Source of the DNA: Vibrio sp. S9_S30
GTDB lineage: Bacteria; Pseudomonadota; Gammaproteobacteria; Enterobacterales; Vibrionaceae
NCBI RefSeq assembly: GCF_014694455.1
Contig: NZ_JAAUWT010000024.1
Span: 1-47,013 of the forward strand
Length of the DNA: 47,013 nt
Direction: 5' to 3'
Shown here piece after piece: positions 34,279 through 43,103 of this stretch; within the stretch, counting starts at the first letter, position 1, and each line of letters begins with the position of its first letter. Under the pieces are notes generated by a model. The model ran no database searches. It was given only the letters and a program-made list of their open reading frames with translations, and was not told the DNA's origin. A program made the position numbers and the translations under genes.

Positions 34279-35331
34279 CTACGATTTAAGAAGCGCTTCA
34301 AGTGCCAACTTATTAATAGTGATTCGAGAAGTGATACCATGATGGTCATTTTGAATGACCGCGAGCTTCGCATCGTCACCAAATAACGTTTTCAAGCGAG
34401 CGCGAATATTTTGCAATCCAATCCCATGTCCGCCTGAAGAGCTATTGCTGACTAGCCCTACTCCGTTATCGCTCACTTCAAGAATAATTTCAAACTGGTT
34501 TTGCGTAGCACTTACATTAATATGTCCACGGTTTATACTCGGTTCTAATCCATGTACAACCGCATTCTCGACGAGTGGCTGCAATAAGAAGGGCGGCACC
34601 ATTAACGCTTCAGTAGACTCACTCTTTGTAACATTGTAACTCATGAGTTCACCCAACCTGATTTGTTGAATACCTAGATAAGCAGAAAGCAAATCCAGCT
34701 CATGTTCCAACGGTACGAGTTGCGTTCTATTTTTCCGCAGCGTTGCACGTAGCAGATCGGTTAAACGAGAAAGCATTTCCCTTGCTCGTTCAGGATCACT
34801 TTCTATCAAGACGTTAATGTTCGCTAATGTATTGAATAGGAAATGCGGCTCAATTTGGCTTTGCAGTTGTTTCAGCTCACCCAATACCAGTGCTTTCTCT
34901 TGATCGGCTTGGATTCTTCGAGCTTTTTCGAGCTCGTGCTTAGTCTGAGTGTTTTGGTCGTAGAAATAAAAGAAATAAATACAAAACGTGGAAAAGACTA
35001 AAGCCAGCATAATCGTGGGCTTTAAATATTCATACGCAGAAAAGTTTGAATATACATTGAGCCAGTAGTAGGCGTTTGCACTCCCCCCCAACATGGAAAC
35101 CACTAATGACAATACATTCACCAACCGTGGTGAAAGCTCTGGCGCGATAAGTGTGACGATTCTTGCTCCCAATACCGCACTGTAGCCGTAGCCAAAGCTG
35201 ATCAATAGGTGTTTATAAAATGGCGCATCCCAAACGTAGAACGTGACGGTCGCGATCATCAAGCAAAATAATGATGTAAAAGTGACGCTCTTAACCCATT
35301 CATTTCGGAGCACACCGAATTCTGTAACCAT
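34279..35331 (-). CDS. LytS/YehU-type sensor histidine kinase
   Basis: 350 residues. Four hydrophobic segments within residues 15-125 form a short membrane sensor. A helix then leads to the His_kinase domain with QIEPHFLFNTLANI (phospho-acceptor His163) and an ATPase domain with LLQPLVENAVVHGLEP (N box), EVSDNGVGL (G1) and GHGIGLQNIRARL (G2). It has no large periplasmic domain, so the signal is probably a membrane or cell-envelope state. The start ATG overlaps the stop of the barrel gene by one base (TAATG), so translation is coupled. Confidence 0.9.
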   Translation of the reverse strand: MVTEFGVLRNEWVKSVTFTSLFCLMIATVTFYVWDAPFYKHLLISFGYGYSAVLGARIVTLIAPELSPRLVNVLSLVVSMLGGSANAYYWLNVYSNFSAYEYLKPTIMLALVFSTFCIYFFYFYDQNTQTKHELEKARRIQADQEKALVLGELKQLQSQIEPHFLFNTLANINVLIESDPERAREMLSRLTDLLRATLRKNRTQLVPLEHELDLLSAYLGIQQIRLGELMSYNVTKSESTEALMVPPFLLQPLVENAVVHGLEPSINRGHINVSATQNQFEIILEVSDNGVGLVSNSSSGGHGIGLQNIRARLKTLFGDDAKLAVIQNDHHGITSRITINKLALEALLKS

Positions 35332-36602
35332 TAAAATTTTCCCTTCAAATTTAACAAAATCATATGGCTAGTGTGTAAATTCTTATAGACCGAGCCCGAT
35401 TTCCCGTCATAAAAACGGGCGGCTAGTTCTGTTTCAAAACGGGTATTACCGTCGTCATACCACTCAATACCAATTCTGGGTGTGGCAATCACGCCACCGT
35501 CTTCTGGTGAAGCAATGAAATCGAAGCTAGGGGTGATTTTTTCAAACCACGACGGGGCATTATCCCAATGTGTCCCCTGCCAATTTTGGGTATCCAATGT
35601 CCAGTGAAGCATCACGTTATGCTGAACCAAGTTTGCTCCTGAAAGACCCAAAGCGTAGGAGTTTGCTAACCCGTCTTGGGCATAGTCGTTTCGTAAAGAA
35701 CTCGCACTCTCGAATGCGTTTTGCCATTCTCTGCCACTCCAAGCTCGGCTATCAAACCAATATTCTGCTATCACGCTATGACCTGAATAACCACTCCAAG
35801 TTAGCCCTGTTAACACTTGATAGGCGCTGGCTTTTTCTTCAATTTCTACAGGTGAGAAATGCGTATCTGGCTGTACGTATGTCATGTGTTTGCGTTGAAC
35901 CACTGCCGAAGAGTGCCATTCCCACTCTTGCCCGAAAACCGTCACCCAGCTGCCGCCAACAAGACCTTGACGCACGGTGTCATAATAGGCGACCAGCTGA
36001 TACTCACTATCGCCTTTCAAACCATAAAATCGAGCCCCAACCCCATTTTGCTTAGAGGCTTCTTGCAGATCATTGCCTTTCTGTTGAGCCATGGAGGAAG
36101 TAGTGGCAAGCAGAGCCCACTCCCCTGTCGCCCCATAATGAGAAAGGCTCAATAGCCCAACCCCTTCTTCAACCTGAATACCAACAGGGTTGCGACGATA
36201 AGAATGAAAGACATCCAAAGGGCGGTAGCCATAAGCCACACCATAGTCTTGTCGAATTTTCCCTATGGTGAAATCCCAATATTCCCCACCAAGTTCCAAT
36301 TCTCCCTGCCAGAACAGCTCCCGCACAATAATGTGATTTTCATTGCTTGATGCGCTTTGGGACTGATAAAGGTCATCAGCCAGCAACGCGAATGCACCAG
36401 TCAATGAAGCGCGATTTAACTCTAACGCCAGCAAGGCATCCAAGCTTTGTTCTTTAGCGGCTTCCTCAGAAAAAAGCGGCGAGCCTGAACGCGGCGAAAT
36501 GGAATCTGTACTCACTGTCCAATCCCAATTTGCACTAAGCTCAGACGCGTTCAAAGAACCTGAGACTAAAAAAGCGATCGAGACGAGATTTAGACGAGTC
36601 AC
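35331..36602 (-). CDS. Outer-membrane beta-barrel protein, unrecognised family
   Basis: About 423 residues if the start is GTG 36602: ggag lies 7 bases before it, the upstream gene stops 1 base before it, and the signal peptide MTRLNLVSIAFLVSGSLNA is then clean. An ATG at 36620 has no ribosome site. The mature part is rich in alternating strands and aromatic girdle residues (GELELGGEYWDFTIGKIRQDYG, GVGARFYGLKGDSEYQLVAYY) and ends LKGKF with the C-terminal Phe for BAM insertion. A 16-18-stranded barrel is plausible. It lies between the LolA-like protein and the kinase gene, which suggests it is the outer-membrane part of the same pathway. Confidence 0.65.
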   Translation of the reverse strand: MTRLNLVSIAFLVSGSLNASELSANWDWTVSTDSISPRSGSPLFSEEAAKEQSLDALLALELNRASLTGAFALLADDLYQSQSASSNENHIIVRELFWQGELELGGEYWDFTIGKIRQDYGVAYGYRPLDVFHSYRRNPVGIQVEEGVGLLSLSHYGATGEWALLATTSSMAQQKGNDLQEASKQNGVGARFYGLKGDSEYQLVAYYDTVRQGLVGGSWVTVFGQEWEWHSSAVVQRKHMTYVQPDTHFSPVEIEEKASAYQVLTGLTWSGYSGHSVIAEYWFDSRAWSGREWQNAFESASSLRNDYAQDGLANSYALGLSGANLVQHNVMLHWTLDTQNWQGTHWDNAPSWFEKITPSFDFIASPEDGGVIATPRIGIEWYDDGNTRFETELAARFYDGKSGSVYKNLHTSHMILLNLKGKF

Positions 36603-36603
36603 G

Positions 36604-37521
36604 TTACAACTCCGACACATTATTTCGCACTAAATATGGCGGATTGTAATATTTCTCTTCAAGCTCAAAAGCGGAAATTTCTTTGTATTCTATCCGTGTT
36701 TTTTTGTGCGGCTGAATCTTATCCATTAACGTCATGGCCACAACCGCCGCCGTCCCTTTGCGCTCACCTTTGGTAAACCAAGCTTCTTTCGCGAGTTTCC
36801 CCGACGTTAATATCAAATTGGCTTTGATGGGAAAATCGGTTTCAGGCTCAAGCCATAGCTCGATGGTGTGATAGCTCGCCCCTTTGGTTTTGGCCGTCAA
36901 AAACAGCTTATTGCTCTCAACGGTATTGCCATCCGGCTTGATCAGGCTTTCCGTTTGCTCGAATACTCCTTGATAGTCATCGCTCCACGTCAGAGTTGAT
37001 ATATCGCCAACAGACGCTTCTCCTAACAATTTTTGCATGGGTGTGATTCGAATAGGACGACGACTCTTTGGCATCACTAGCCAGTAGTTGTCTTCCAGCA
37101 TTAACATTTTTTGTCCCGCTTCTACTTGAGATTTAAAAATCACGAGAGACTGCCGTTGAGGGCGCGTATACACGTGGTATTGGTGCGTCTTTTCCCTTTC
37201 ATTGTTTTTGAATAAATGAACAACAGACACCACTTTGGATGACTCGTCTTCCATGCGATATTCATCCGCTTTTTTGAGCATTATTTTTACGTCCGGTGAT
37301 TGTGCGCCAATGACTTGTTCGTCAACTGTTGCTGCGTCAACTGTTGCTAAGTCAATCTTGGCCTGTGCTTCATCGGTCACATGTAGCTTGTCTGCCGACA
37401 TTGAAATTACCTTATCTGTCGAAATTACCTTATCTGTCGCAAGCACCTCTTCTGTCACAAGCAATAGCCCTGCCACGCTGATCATGCCAACCAATGCGAT
37501 TCTAGAAGTAAACTTATACAT
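36604..37521 (-). CDS. Outer-membrane lipoprotein-sorting-like (LolA-fold) periplasmic protein
   Basis: 305 residues from ATG 37521, which overlaps the permease stop by 8 bases (ATGTATAA). Signal peptide to about residue 27, then a linker made of two in-frame duplications (TDKVIS twice, ATVDA/ATVDE). Then an unclosed-barrel-like domain of the LolA/LppX group: KVVSVVHLFKNNEREKTHQYHVYTR, MLMLEDNYWLVMPKSRRPI, LTWSDDYQGVFEQTES and IELWLEPETDFPIKANLI. Proteins annotated as outer membrane lipoprotein-sorting often sit beside FtsX-type ABC genes. A role in carrying a lipid or lipoprotein across the periplasm is inferred, and the cargo is unknown. Confidence 0.7.
   Translation of the reverse strand: MYKFTSRIALVGMISVAGLLLVTEEVLATDKVISTDKVISMSADKLHVTDEAQAKIDLATVDAATVDEQVIGAQSPDVKIMLKKADEYRMEDESSKVVSVVHLFKNNEREKTHQYHVYTRPQRQSLVIFKSQVEAGQKMLMLEDNYWLVMPKSRRPIRITPMQKLLGEASVGDISTLTWSDDYQGVFEQTESLIKPDGNTVESNKLFLTAKTKGASYHTIELWLEPETDFPIKANLILTSGKLAKEAWFTKGERKGTAAVVAMTLMDKIQPHKKTRIEYKEISAFELEEKYYNPPYLVRNNVSEL
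37321..37350 (+). repeat. 15-bp in-frame duplication in the LolA-like gene
   Basis: gtcaactgttgctgc and gtcaactgttgctaa, repeating ATVDA/ATVDE in the linker of the protein. Confidence 0.85.
37403..37438 (+). repeat. 18-bp perfect in-frame duplication in the LolA-like gene
   Basis: gaaattaccttatctgtc twice in tandem, coding for TDKVIS repeated just after the signal peptide. The frame is kept. Confidence 0.95.
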
Positions 37522-38797
37522 ATGCCAAAGCCTCAGTAATGGGTTTGTTTGCGCCCTTACGAGCAGATAGATAGGCGGCAAGGATGCAAATGATCATGAC
37601 ACCAAGTGTTGAATATATTGCGATCTCAGGGGAAAGGTTGATTTGCAACGGGTAACCTTCACTGTGACCAGGAGGTGGCGGCATTTCAATCTCAACAACA
37701 AGGAGCAATAACCAAATAGCTATGCTGCCAATGACCCCTAAAATGCTTCCAAAGAGCGCCAGCAGCCCTGCCTCTTTTATGAAGCCAGAGATAATCTCGC
37801 TAGAATACGTACCAAGCGCCGACAAAGTACCGATTTCGCGTGTTCTTTCTGTTACCGACATCGTCATGGTATTAAACAGAGAAACAAACACAACAAGCCC
37901 CATCACCAATCCCATAATGCCAAAGATCCGATCGTACAGATCTTTAACTTTCTTATAAAAGAATGCCCTTTCCTGCCACGGTGTGAGTTGGAGGGCTTGT
38001 TCGGATGAGGTGTTATCTATCAAGGACTGCACTTGTGCTTGCACCGATGAGGTTTGCTCTGTTTCAAAAAGAAAAACCGATAAAGTGCTGATTTTTTCAG
38101 ACACCAAAAGCGCTTGAGCAGAATGGATATGAAGATACAGCTGACGCTTGTCTAATTCTGGTATGCCTGTTGAGTAAATACCGTGAACCATAAAATCCAA
38201 AGCGTTAAGCGCGCCATCACTTGTGGTGGCAAGCAGCGTCACCCAATCACCAACGTCTACCTTTAGATTTCGAGCCAATTCATGCGCCAACATAATTTGA
38301 GGCTCTTCAGGGTTATAGCGACTAGAAAGAGGGCTAGACAGCGTTCTGCCTTGTCGAACATCGAGAAAAGGCCCTTTCAGATCGAATTCTTTCTCATTCA
38401 CGCCATTACCAACAAAGATGGTCGATTTATTTCCATTGGAAATCAAACCCGTAAAATAAACACGTGGCTGAACCGAACGTACCTCATCTAGGGACATGAT
38501 TTTTCCGACAAGCGTCTGAGTATCGGATAACCCATTGGACAGTGGCATTTCTTCATCTTCTTCAAAATAGCCGGGCTGACTCAGTGTGAGGTGCCCAGTA
38601 TCCCGTGCGGTTGACTCTTTGAGCGACTGATAGGTAAATAGGCCAAATCCGCCCGCGCTCACCATGGCAAATACAGCAATAGCAACGATAAAGATAGAAA
38701 GTGCGCTGCGACGACCATTGCGACGAAGGTTCAAAATCGCATGGCGTAACTCTTCAAACATACGCAATGTTGAAAGCGATGTGGCTAACTGACCCAT
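37514..38797 (-). CDS. MacB/LolCE-type (FtsX) ABC transporter permease
   Basis: 427 residues. ELRHAILNLRRNGRRSALSI is the typical amphipathic start, followed by the first membrane segment, a periplasmic MacB-PCD-type domain (about 60-265), and three C-terminal segments with FNTMTMSVTERTREIGTLSAL, the coupling motif of the FtsX domain. The start ATG lies inside the ATPase gene (13-base overlap) behind gaggagg; an internal ATG at 38761 is less well placed. MacB/LolCE transporters do not pump across the membrane but move lipoproteins or drive mechanotransmission. It pairs with the ATPase before it. Confidence 0.85.
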   Translation of the reverse strand: MGQLATSLSTLRMFEELRHAILNLRRNGRRSALSIFIVAIAVFAMVSAGGFGLFTYQSLKESTARDTGHLTLSQPGYFEEDEEMPLSNGLSDTQTLVGKIMSLDEVRSVQPRVYFTGLISNGNKSTIFVGNGVNEKEFDLKGPFLDVRQGRTLSSPLSSRYNPEEPQIMLAHELARNLKVDVGDWVTLLATTSDGALNALDFMVHGIYSTGIPELDKRQLYLHIHSAQALLVSEKISTLSVFLFETEQTSSVQAQVQSLIDNTSSEQALQLTPWQERAFFYKKVKDLYDRIFGIMGLVMGLVVFVSLFNTMTMSVTERTREIGTLSALGTYSSEIISGFIKEAGLLALFGSILGVIGSIAIWLLLLVVEIEMPPPPGHSEGYPLQINLSPEIAIYSTLGVMIICILAAYLSARKGANKPITEALAYV

Positions 38798-39468
38798 TTG
38801 AGTGCCTCCTCTTCAATGTTTCCATCAAACAACGCAATGATCCTGTCACAGCGATCCGCCATTCTGTGATCGTGTGTGGCGATAACAAAGGTGGTACCGA
38901 ACTCCTTGCCTAAAGACTTCATGATATCGATCACTAGCGTGGCACTTTCGCTGTCTAAACTGGCGGTCGGTTCATCCGCAATAACGAGTTTGGGCTTGTT
39001 CACAAGCGCACGAGCGATAGCCACACGCTGTTGTTGTCCGCCAGACAGATGATCAGGACGATGATGAATGAACTCAGCCAACCCGACCTTCTCTAACATG
39101 TTCGTCGCCAATTCATGTTGTTCGTGTTTGGCGTACCCCACCAGCCTCAAAGGGTACATGACGTTTTCCAGTGCGGTCATAACAGGAACCAAGTTAAAAC
39201 GCTGAAAAATAAACCCCATTTCAAAGCGGCGAATACGGGCGGCTTCTTGCATTGCTTTTGGTAACGGTTCACCACCAAACTCAATCTCACCCGAGTAATC
39301 GGTGTCAAGCAAACCCAAAATATTAAGCAACGTACTTTTTCCTGAGCCTGAGGGACCGCAAAGTGCGAGCATCTCACCTTGGTTAATACGCCCCGTCGCG
39401 CCTTTTAAAGCCGGAACATCGATCAATCCAAGTTGATAGTTCTTCTTTATTTGATTAAAACGAATCAC
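38785..39468 (-). CDS. MacB/LolD-type ABC transporter ATPase
   Basis: 227 residues, all motifs intact: Walker A GPSGSGKST (38-46), Q loop Gln89, signature LSGGQQQ (141-147), Walker B LVIADE (Asp165-Glu166), D loop SLD (170-172) and switch His in ATHDHRM. It is the short, single-domain form that energises FtsX/MacB-type permeases. It starts 10 bases after the stop of the leading periplasmic gene and overlaps the permease. Part of a seven-gene operon. Confidence 0.92.
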   Translation of the reverse strand: MIRFNQIKKNYQLGLIDVPALKGATGRINQGEMLALCGPSGSGKSTLLNILGLLDTDYSGEIEFGGEPLPKAMQEAARIRRFEMGFIFQRFNLVPVMTALENVMYPLRLVGYAKHEQHELATNMLEKVGLAEFIHHRPDHLSGGQQQRVAIARALVNKPKLVIADEPTASLDSESATLVIDIMKSLGKEFGTTFVIATHDHRMADRCDRIIALFDGNIEEEALKWVS

Positions 39469-39478
39469 TTTATCCCCC

Positions 39479-40123
39479 TTACACTTTCTGTAACAAAGCT
39501 TGGGCTTTTAGGGTTTCGGGATCAGAAGCATTTTTCTGCTTCATCAGCGCCAACCATGTCTTTGCACGGTCGATATCTTCAGCACGAATGGCGGTTTCAA
39601 TGGCAAACGTGTAAATCCAAGACGTGGCTTCAAATGGCATCTGCTGAAATTGAGGCTCATCCAATAAATCAATAAACAAGTCGTAGCCACGGTCGAAATG
39701 GTTGAACATATCCGGCAGTTGGCTAAACGTTGCCGCAGACAAGGCTCTGGCTAAGTAGGTATCTGGCAGTCCTTGAATCACTGGCTGAGAATCGAGTGGG
39801 ATAGATTGTGAAGCGATTAGATTCAATCCTTTATCTATCGTGACTAATCCTTGCTCCACATATTTCATTTTGTTCCATGGCATCCACGCATCACGCCCTT
39901 GCAAGGTTTGTGTACTGCCTAGGTAAACAAGGCTTAAAGGTTTTGCGCCTTCACTTTGAATCAATTGATTTAACTGCTCATAGACAAGCGCCACTTTGTC
40001 GGTATCGCCTTCGGCAGCTTGATTGTATTCATCAATTAATTCATTGGATGGGTTGGCGACAACTTGCGGCATTCCCGCAAAAAGAAGTGACGAAATAACA
40101 AGTGCAGTTTTCAAGACTTTCAT
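39479..40123 (-). CDS. Periplasmic helical protein, first gene of the ABC/LytSTR operon
   Basis: 214 residues from ATG 40123 (ggat about 8 bases upstream); 37 further in-frame codons upstream have no site. Signal peptide MKVLKTALVISSLLFAGMPQVVA, then an all-helical body with TPR-like hairpins (LIDEYNQAAEGDTDKVALVY, LSLVYLGSTQTLQGRDAWMP, AIRAEDIDRAKTWLALMKQK). I have no family name. The DAWMPWNKMKYVEQGL segment may be the most conserved part. As the first gene in an operon with an ABC pair and a LolA-like protein, it may bind the transporter or the cargo. Confidence 0.65.
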   Translation of the reverse strand: MKVLKTALVISSLLFAGMPQVVANPSNELIDEYNQAAEGDTDKVALVYEQLNQLIQSEGAKPLSLVYLGSTQTLQGRDAWMPWNKMKYVEQGLVTIDKGLNLIASQSIPLDSQPVIQGLPDTYLARALSAATFSQLPDMFNHFDRGYDLFIDLLDEPQFQQMPFEATSWIYTFAIETAIRAEDIDRAKTWLALMKQKNASDPETLKAQALLQKV

Positions 40124-40398
40124 AACCAATATCCGTTCTGTTGTTGATGCAGCTACTTTAATGCGCTCGGACAATCGGTTCTTTAGAATGCGACAAACGG
40201 TCGATATGAGGAGTGAATGGTTTCTCGATTTCATTTCACTTCTATACTCACATTACATCAAGATGTTTATGTCAATTATCAAACTCTAGGCATTGTTTTT
40301 GCTTAACTTGCCTGAATACACAATTCATTTGCCGCTTGTGAAAGAAAATAAGCAAAAAACGGTTCTATATGCCTGTTAAAAGACCATGGATGTAAATT

Positions 40399-41124
40399 AT
40401 GAAAAATATTGTCGCACTCTCATTAGCATTGGTATCGGGTTCTGCACTAGCCATGGAGCCCGTCGAGGAGTATGGAATTATTGGCGCAAGCGGAACGTTT
40501 GGGCAGTCGATCTATTCGACAGAAGATTCAGCGAAATTAGGTGTCACACCTACGCTATTTTACTACGGTGATCGTGGTTTTATTGATGGCAGCTTGGCTA
40601 ACTTTCAGCTACTGCCATATGTAGGTGTATCAGGAAATTGGCGTTTTGCCCAAGTTTCCAATACGTTCGATACGATTCCAAATGGAATCAATGAACGAGA
40701 GGGTAATTTGGAGCTTGGCATCACACTGGGGACACCAGGTGCTCGGATCACCTACTTGCAAGACGTCATGTCGGTACACGGTGGTAAGGAGATTCAAGTT
40801 CATCTAGGTAAAACATTCAACACCCCGATGCGTCGTTTTACTTTAACGCCTTATGTGGAACTCGATTGGCGAGACAAAAAACTGTCTCAGCACCTCTATG
40901 GTGTTAGCACTTCGGAATCCAATGCTTCCGGCTTAATGAAGTACGATGCATCAAGCAGCTATGTGTATCAGGCTGGGGTCATTGGATTGTATGATTTTTC
41001 CAAGAAACTGGTGATCATTAGCAAGGCTCGAATGGAGAGCCACGACGATGATAGTCCAATTGTTCAGCGTAGCTTTGGCTGGTCTGTTGAATTGGGGTTG
41101 ACTTACAAGTTTGCTGGACAGTAA
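40399..41124 (+). CDS. MipA/OmpV family outer-membrane protein
   Basis: 241 residues. The signal peptide MKNIVALSLALVSGSALA is cut before MEPVEEYG. The barrel has GVTPTLFYYGDRGFIDGSLA, ITLGTPGARITYLQDV, HGGKEIQVHLGKTF and GVIGLYDFSKKLVIISKARM, the ordering typical of MipA/OmpV proteins, ending LGLTYKFAGQ. In E. coli MipA scaffolds murein-synthesis enzymes, whereas Vibrio OmpV is an osmo-responsive barrel. Divergent from the seven-gene operon with a 275-base shared upstream region, so common control is possible. Confidence 0.85.
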   Translation: MKNIVALSLALVSGSALAMEPVEEYGIIGASGTFGQSIYSTEDSAKLGVTPTLFYYGDRGFIDGSLANFQLLPYVGVSGNWRFAQVSNTFDTIPNGINEREGNLELGITLGTPGARITYLQDVMSVHGGKEIQVHLGKTFNTPMRRFTLTPYVELDWRDKKLSQHLYGVSTSESNASGLMKYDASSSYVYQAGVIGLYDFSKKLVIISKARMESHDDDSPIVQRSFGWSVELGLTYKFAGQ

Positions 41125-41132
41125 TGATGAAC

Positions 41133-41155
41133 GTTAATCATTTCAGTTGATTAAC
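41133..41155 (+). terminator. Weak stem-loop after the MipA/OmpV gene
   Basis: Perfect 8-bp stem gttaatca/tgattaac with a 7-base loop, AT-rich and without a clear T-run. Its role as a terminator is uncertain. Confidence 0.4.
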
Positions 41156-41312
41156 CTTCCCAAAATCATAAGTTATACCTTTAAATATCAATAAGTTAAA
41201 TCAGCACGCATATTGAGGTGGCTACATTCAATTTATGTGTGCTTTTTTAATCCAAATAGGCTTGCTTATGTTTTTACCAACTAACATGCCCTTCTATCCA
41301 AAGTGCCTTCAC

Positions 41313-42200
41313 TTAGTCAAGATACATTGAGGCATATTCATAAAACCAACGATTGACTGTTACGTGTACAGGTAAGTTTTCAGACCCCACTCGAGTAAAT
41401 ACGCTGAACGGAATTTTGTAGTCCTTGGCAAGCAAAGCGCTTTCCTTTTTAATTAACTCTCCCTTTTCAACCCAATATCGAGTTCTATGTTGCGGTAGAT
41501 AAGCCCAACCATTCTTGCGCAGAAAAGAAAGCAACAAGCTGAAATCATTCACCTTTCTTGTATGGTTAGCAAAGGGTTGTATCAAACTATCGTTACCTCG
41601 CTCTTCCAGTTGATACTGAATGCTGTTGTGAATATCATCCATGGATATCCGTTTTTTCGTCGTCCACTTGGATTCTTTCCCGACATACAGCCCAAATGGC
41701 ACATAGCCTAAGTGTGTAAACTGCACGGGATTTTCTGCATAGACCATTCCTCTGCTCGATAACAAAGCAAAATCCATATCTCCAGACATCAGAGCATCCA
41801 AGCACTCTAGGCGACTGCTGACGATCCAATGCACACGAAGGTTGGGGTAATGTAGCAACGATAGCTCTTCTATTTTTTCAATGAAATCTGTTGGGAAGCT
41901 GGACTCATAACCAATTTTCAGTTCATCGACCCCCTTTTCATATAAAGAATGCCCGTACTGCACTAAAGATTGGTTCTGAATAATCACAATTCGAGCTTGG
42001 TTAATCAGCTTAACCGCATACTCAGTAGGAACGGCTTTTCGCCCAATAATTGAAAAGAGCTCTAAGCCCAAGCCATCTTCGTATGCTTTGATCAACTCTC
42101 TTATTGTCGTTCTGTCTTTTTTTAGTTTTTTCGCCGCCGCACTGTACGAGCCACTTTCATATACCTCAACAAAGGCATTCAATTGATCGAGCGTATGCAT
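41313..42200 (-). CDS. LysR-family transcriptional regulator
   Basis: 295 residues. The N-terminal helix-turn-helix (LNAFVEVYESGSYSAAAKKL, then DRTTIRELIKAYEDGLGLEL) is recognisable but divergent, with RTTIREL in the recognition helix. The rest is the periplasmic-binding-like effector domain (GVDELKIGYESS, MDFALLSSRG). It is of the short-linker Vibrio type whose targets are unknown. A candidate LysR box lies 128 bases upstream. Confidence 0.8.
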   Translation of the reverse strand: MHTLDQLNAFVEVYESGSYSAAAKKLKKDRTTIRELIKAYEDGLGLELFSIIGRKAVPTEYAVKLINQARIVIIQNQSLVQYGHSLYEKGVDELKIGYESSFPTDFIEKIEELSLLHYPNLRVHWIVSSRLECLDALMSGDMDFALLSSRGMVYAENPVQFTHLGYVPFGLYVGKESKWTTKKRISMDDIHNSIQYQLEERGNDSLIQPFANHTRKVNDFSLLLSFLRKNGWAYLPQHRTRYWVEKGELIKKESALLAKDYKIPFSVFTRVGSENLPVHVTVNRWFYEYASMYLD

Positions 42201-42327
42201 AGTTACCTTGCTATTTGAAGGGGTATTCCCATCAGGAGTGATGATTAGGTGGGGGATATTAACACGTTAGTAGAAAACCAAACACATAACGAATGTTTCT
42301 AAGTCTCAATGGAAAGGCATGAAAAAC

Positions 42328-42346
42328 ACATCACATAACATGATGT
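42328..42346. promoter_or_regulatory. Candidate LysR-type box
   Basis: acatca-7-tgatgt inverted repeat that contains a T-N11-A core, between the divergent LysR gene and the small gene at 42566. No other element was recognised in the 365-base gap 42201-42565. Confidence 0.35.
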
Positions 42347-42565
42347 ATCACCCAAAAAATAGGCGATTTAAAAGCTTCTTGCGCTTTAAAAATAAAATCA
42401 TGAGCTCAAATCACAGAGAGTGACCATACAGGAATATTGCTCGCCTGAAATGTTCTAAAAACAAGTTTGACGCTCTGTTATGTGGCTCCTAAAGTTTTCT
42501 ATACCCGTTGTTGTTCCGATTAGCAATAATCGCTTCGTCAAACACTAAATATAGGAGCCATCATT

Positions 42566-42787
42566 ATGAAAAGAGTCAGTTCAGCCTTCCGTCTTCAAAT
42601 GATCAAAGAAGTCGCTACACGGAACCAAGAGCAACCACATGATGATCCTATGGCAAATTACATACGACAAATCCTAGAAAGAGACCCACAAAAAGAAAAA
42701 CACATGGAATCACAGCATCGATTCGTTGGCGCTCATTTTGACGAGCAAGCTGGCGGATGGATAGACGACCGTTGGAATATGAAGTAG
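42566..42787 (+). CDS. Small hypothetical protein
   Basis: 73 residues, cytoplasmic and highly charged, beginning MKRVSSAFRLQMIKEVATRN and ending DEQAGGWIDDRWNMK. A site aggagcc lies 7 bases before the ATG, and a strong terminator follows. Both support a real, separately transcribed gene. No family recognised and no Cys or metal-site pattern. It is divergent from the LysR gene across 365 bases. Confidence 0.6.
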   Translation: MKRVSSAFRLQMIKEVATRNQEQPHDDPMANYIRQILERDPQKEKHMESQHRFVGAHFDEQAGGWIDDRWNMK

Positions 42788-42829
42788 GTATTTAAAAGCG
42801 TACTTACTTAGAGATCAGCATAATTTTTC

Positions 42830-42862
42830 AAAAGCCAGTAGCGTGAGCCTACTGGCTTTTGA
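42830..42862 (+). terminator. Terminator of the small hypothetical gene
   Basis: Perfect 12-bp stem aaaagccagtag/ctactggctttt with a 7-base loop. Symmetric and probably active both ways. The rest of 42788-43103 shows no gene. Confidence 0.9.
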
Positions 42863-43103
42863 ATGTTTAAAGGCTCTGTAATCCAAGCAATAGCAACCGA
42901 CACCATGGAACATGATGTTTACTTCCGCTTAGTTGTCTAATACAGACTATTCTAATAATAGCGTTCGAGTACCTGATGGAATTCTAATCGCCTACCTTAG
43001 GTGTCTCATTATAAGTGCATTTTACATAATAAAGACGTCAAGGGATGGCTTACACTCTGGCAACACAACAGCAATACCCCTATTAAAAGTACAGGCTAGG
43101 ACA

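Noticed and set aside
42933..43103. 57-codon extension in front of nnr
   Set aside because: No ribosome site at 42933 and no family resemblance; the ATG at 43104 is behind aggac and starts the conserved domain.
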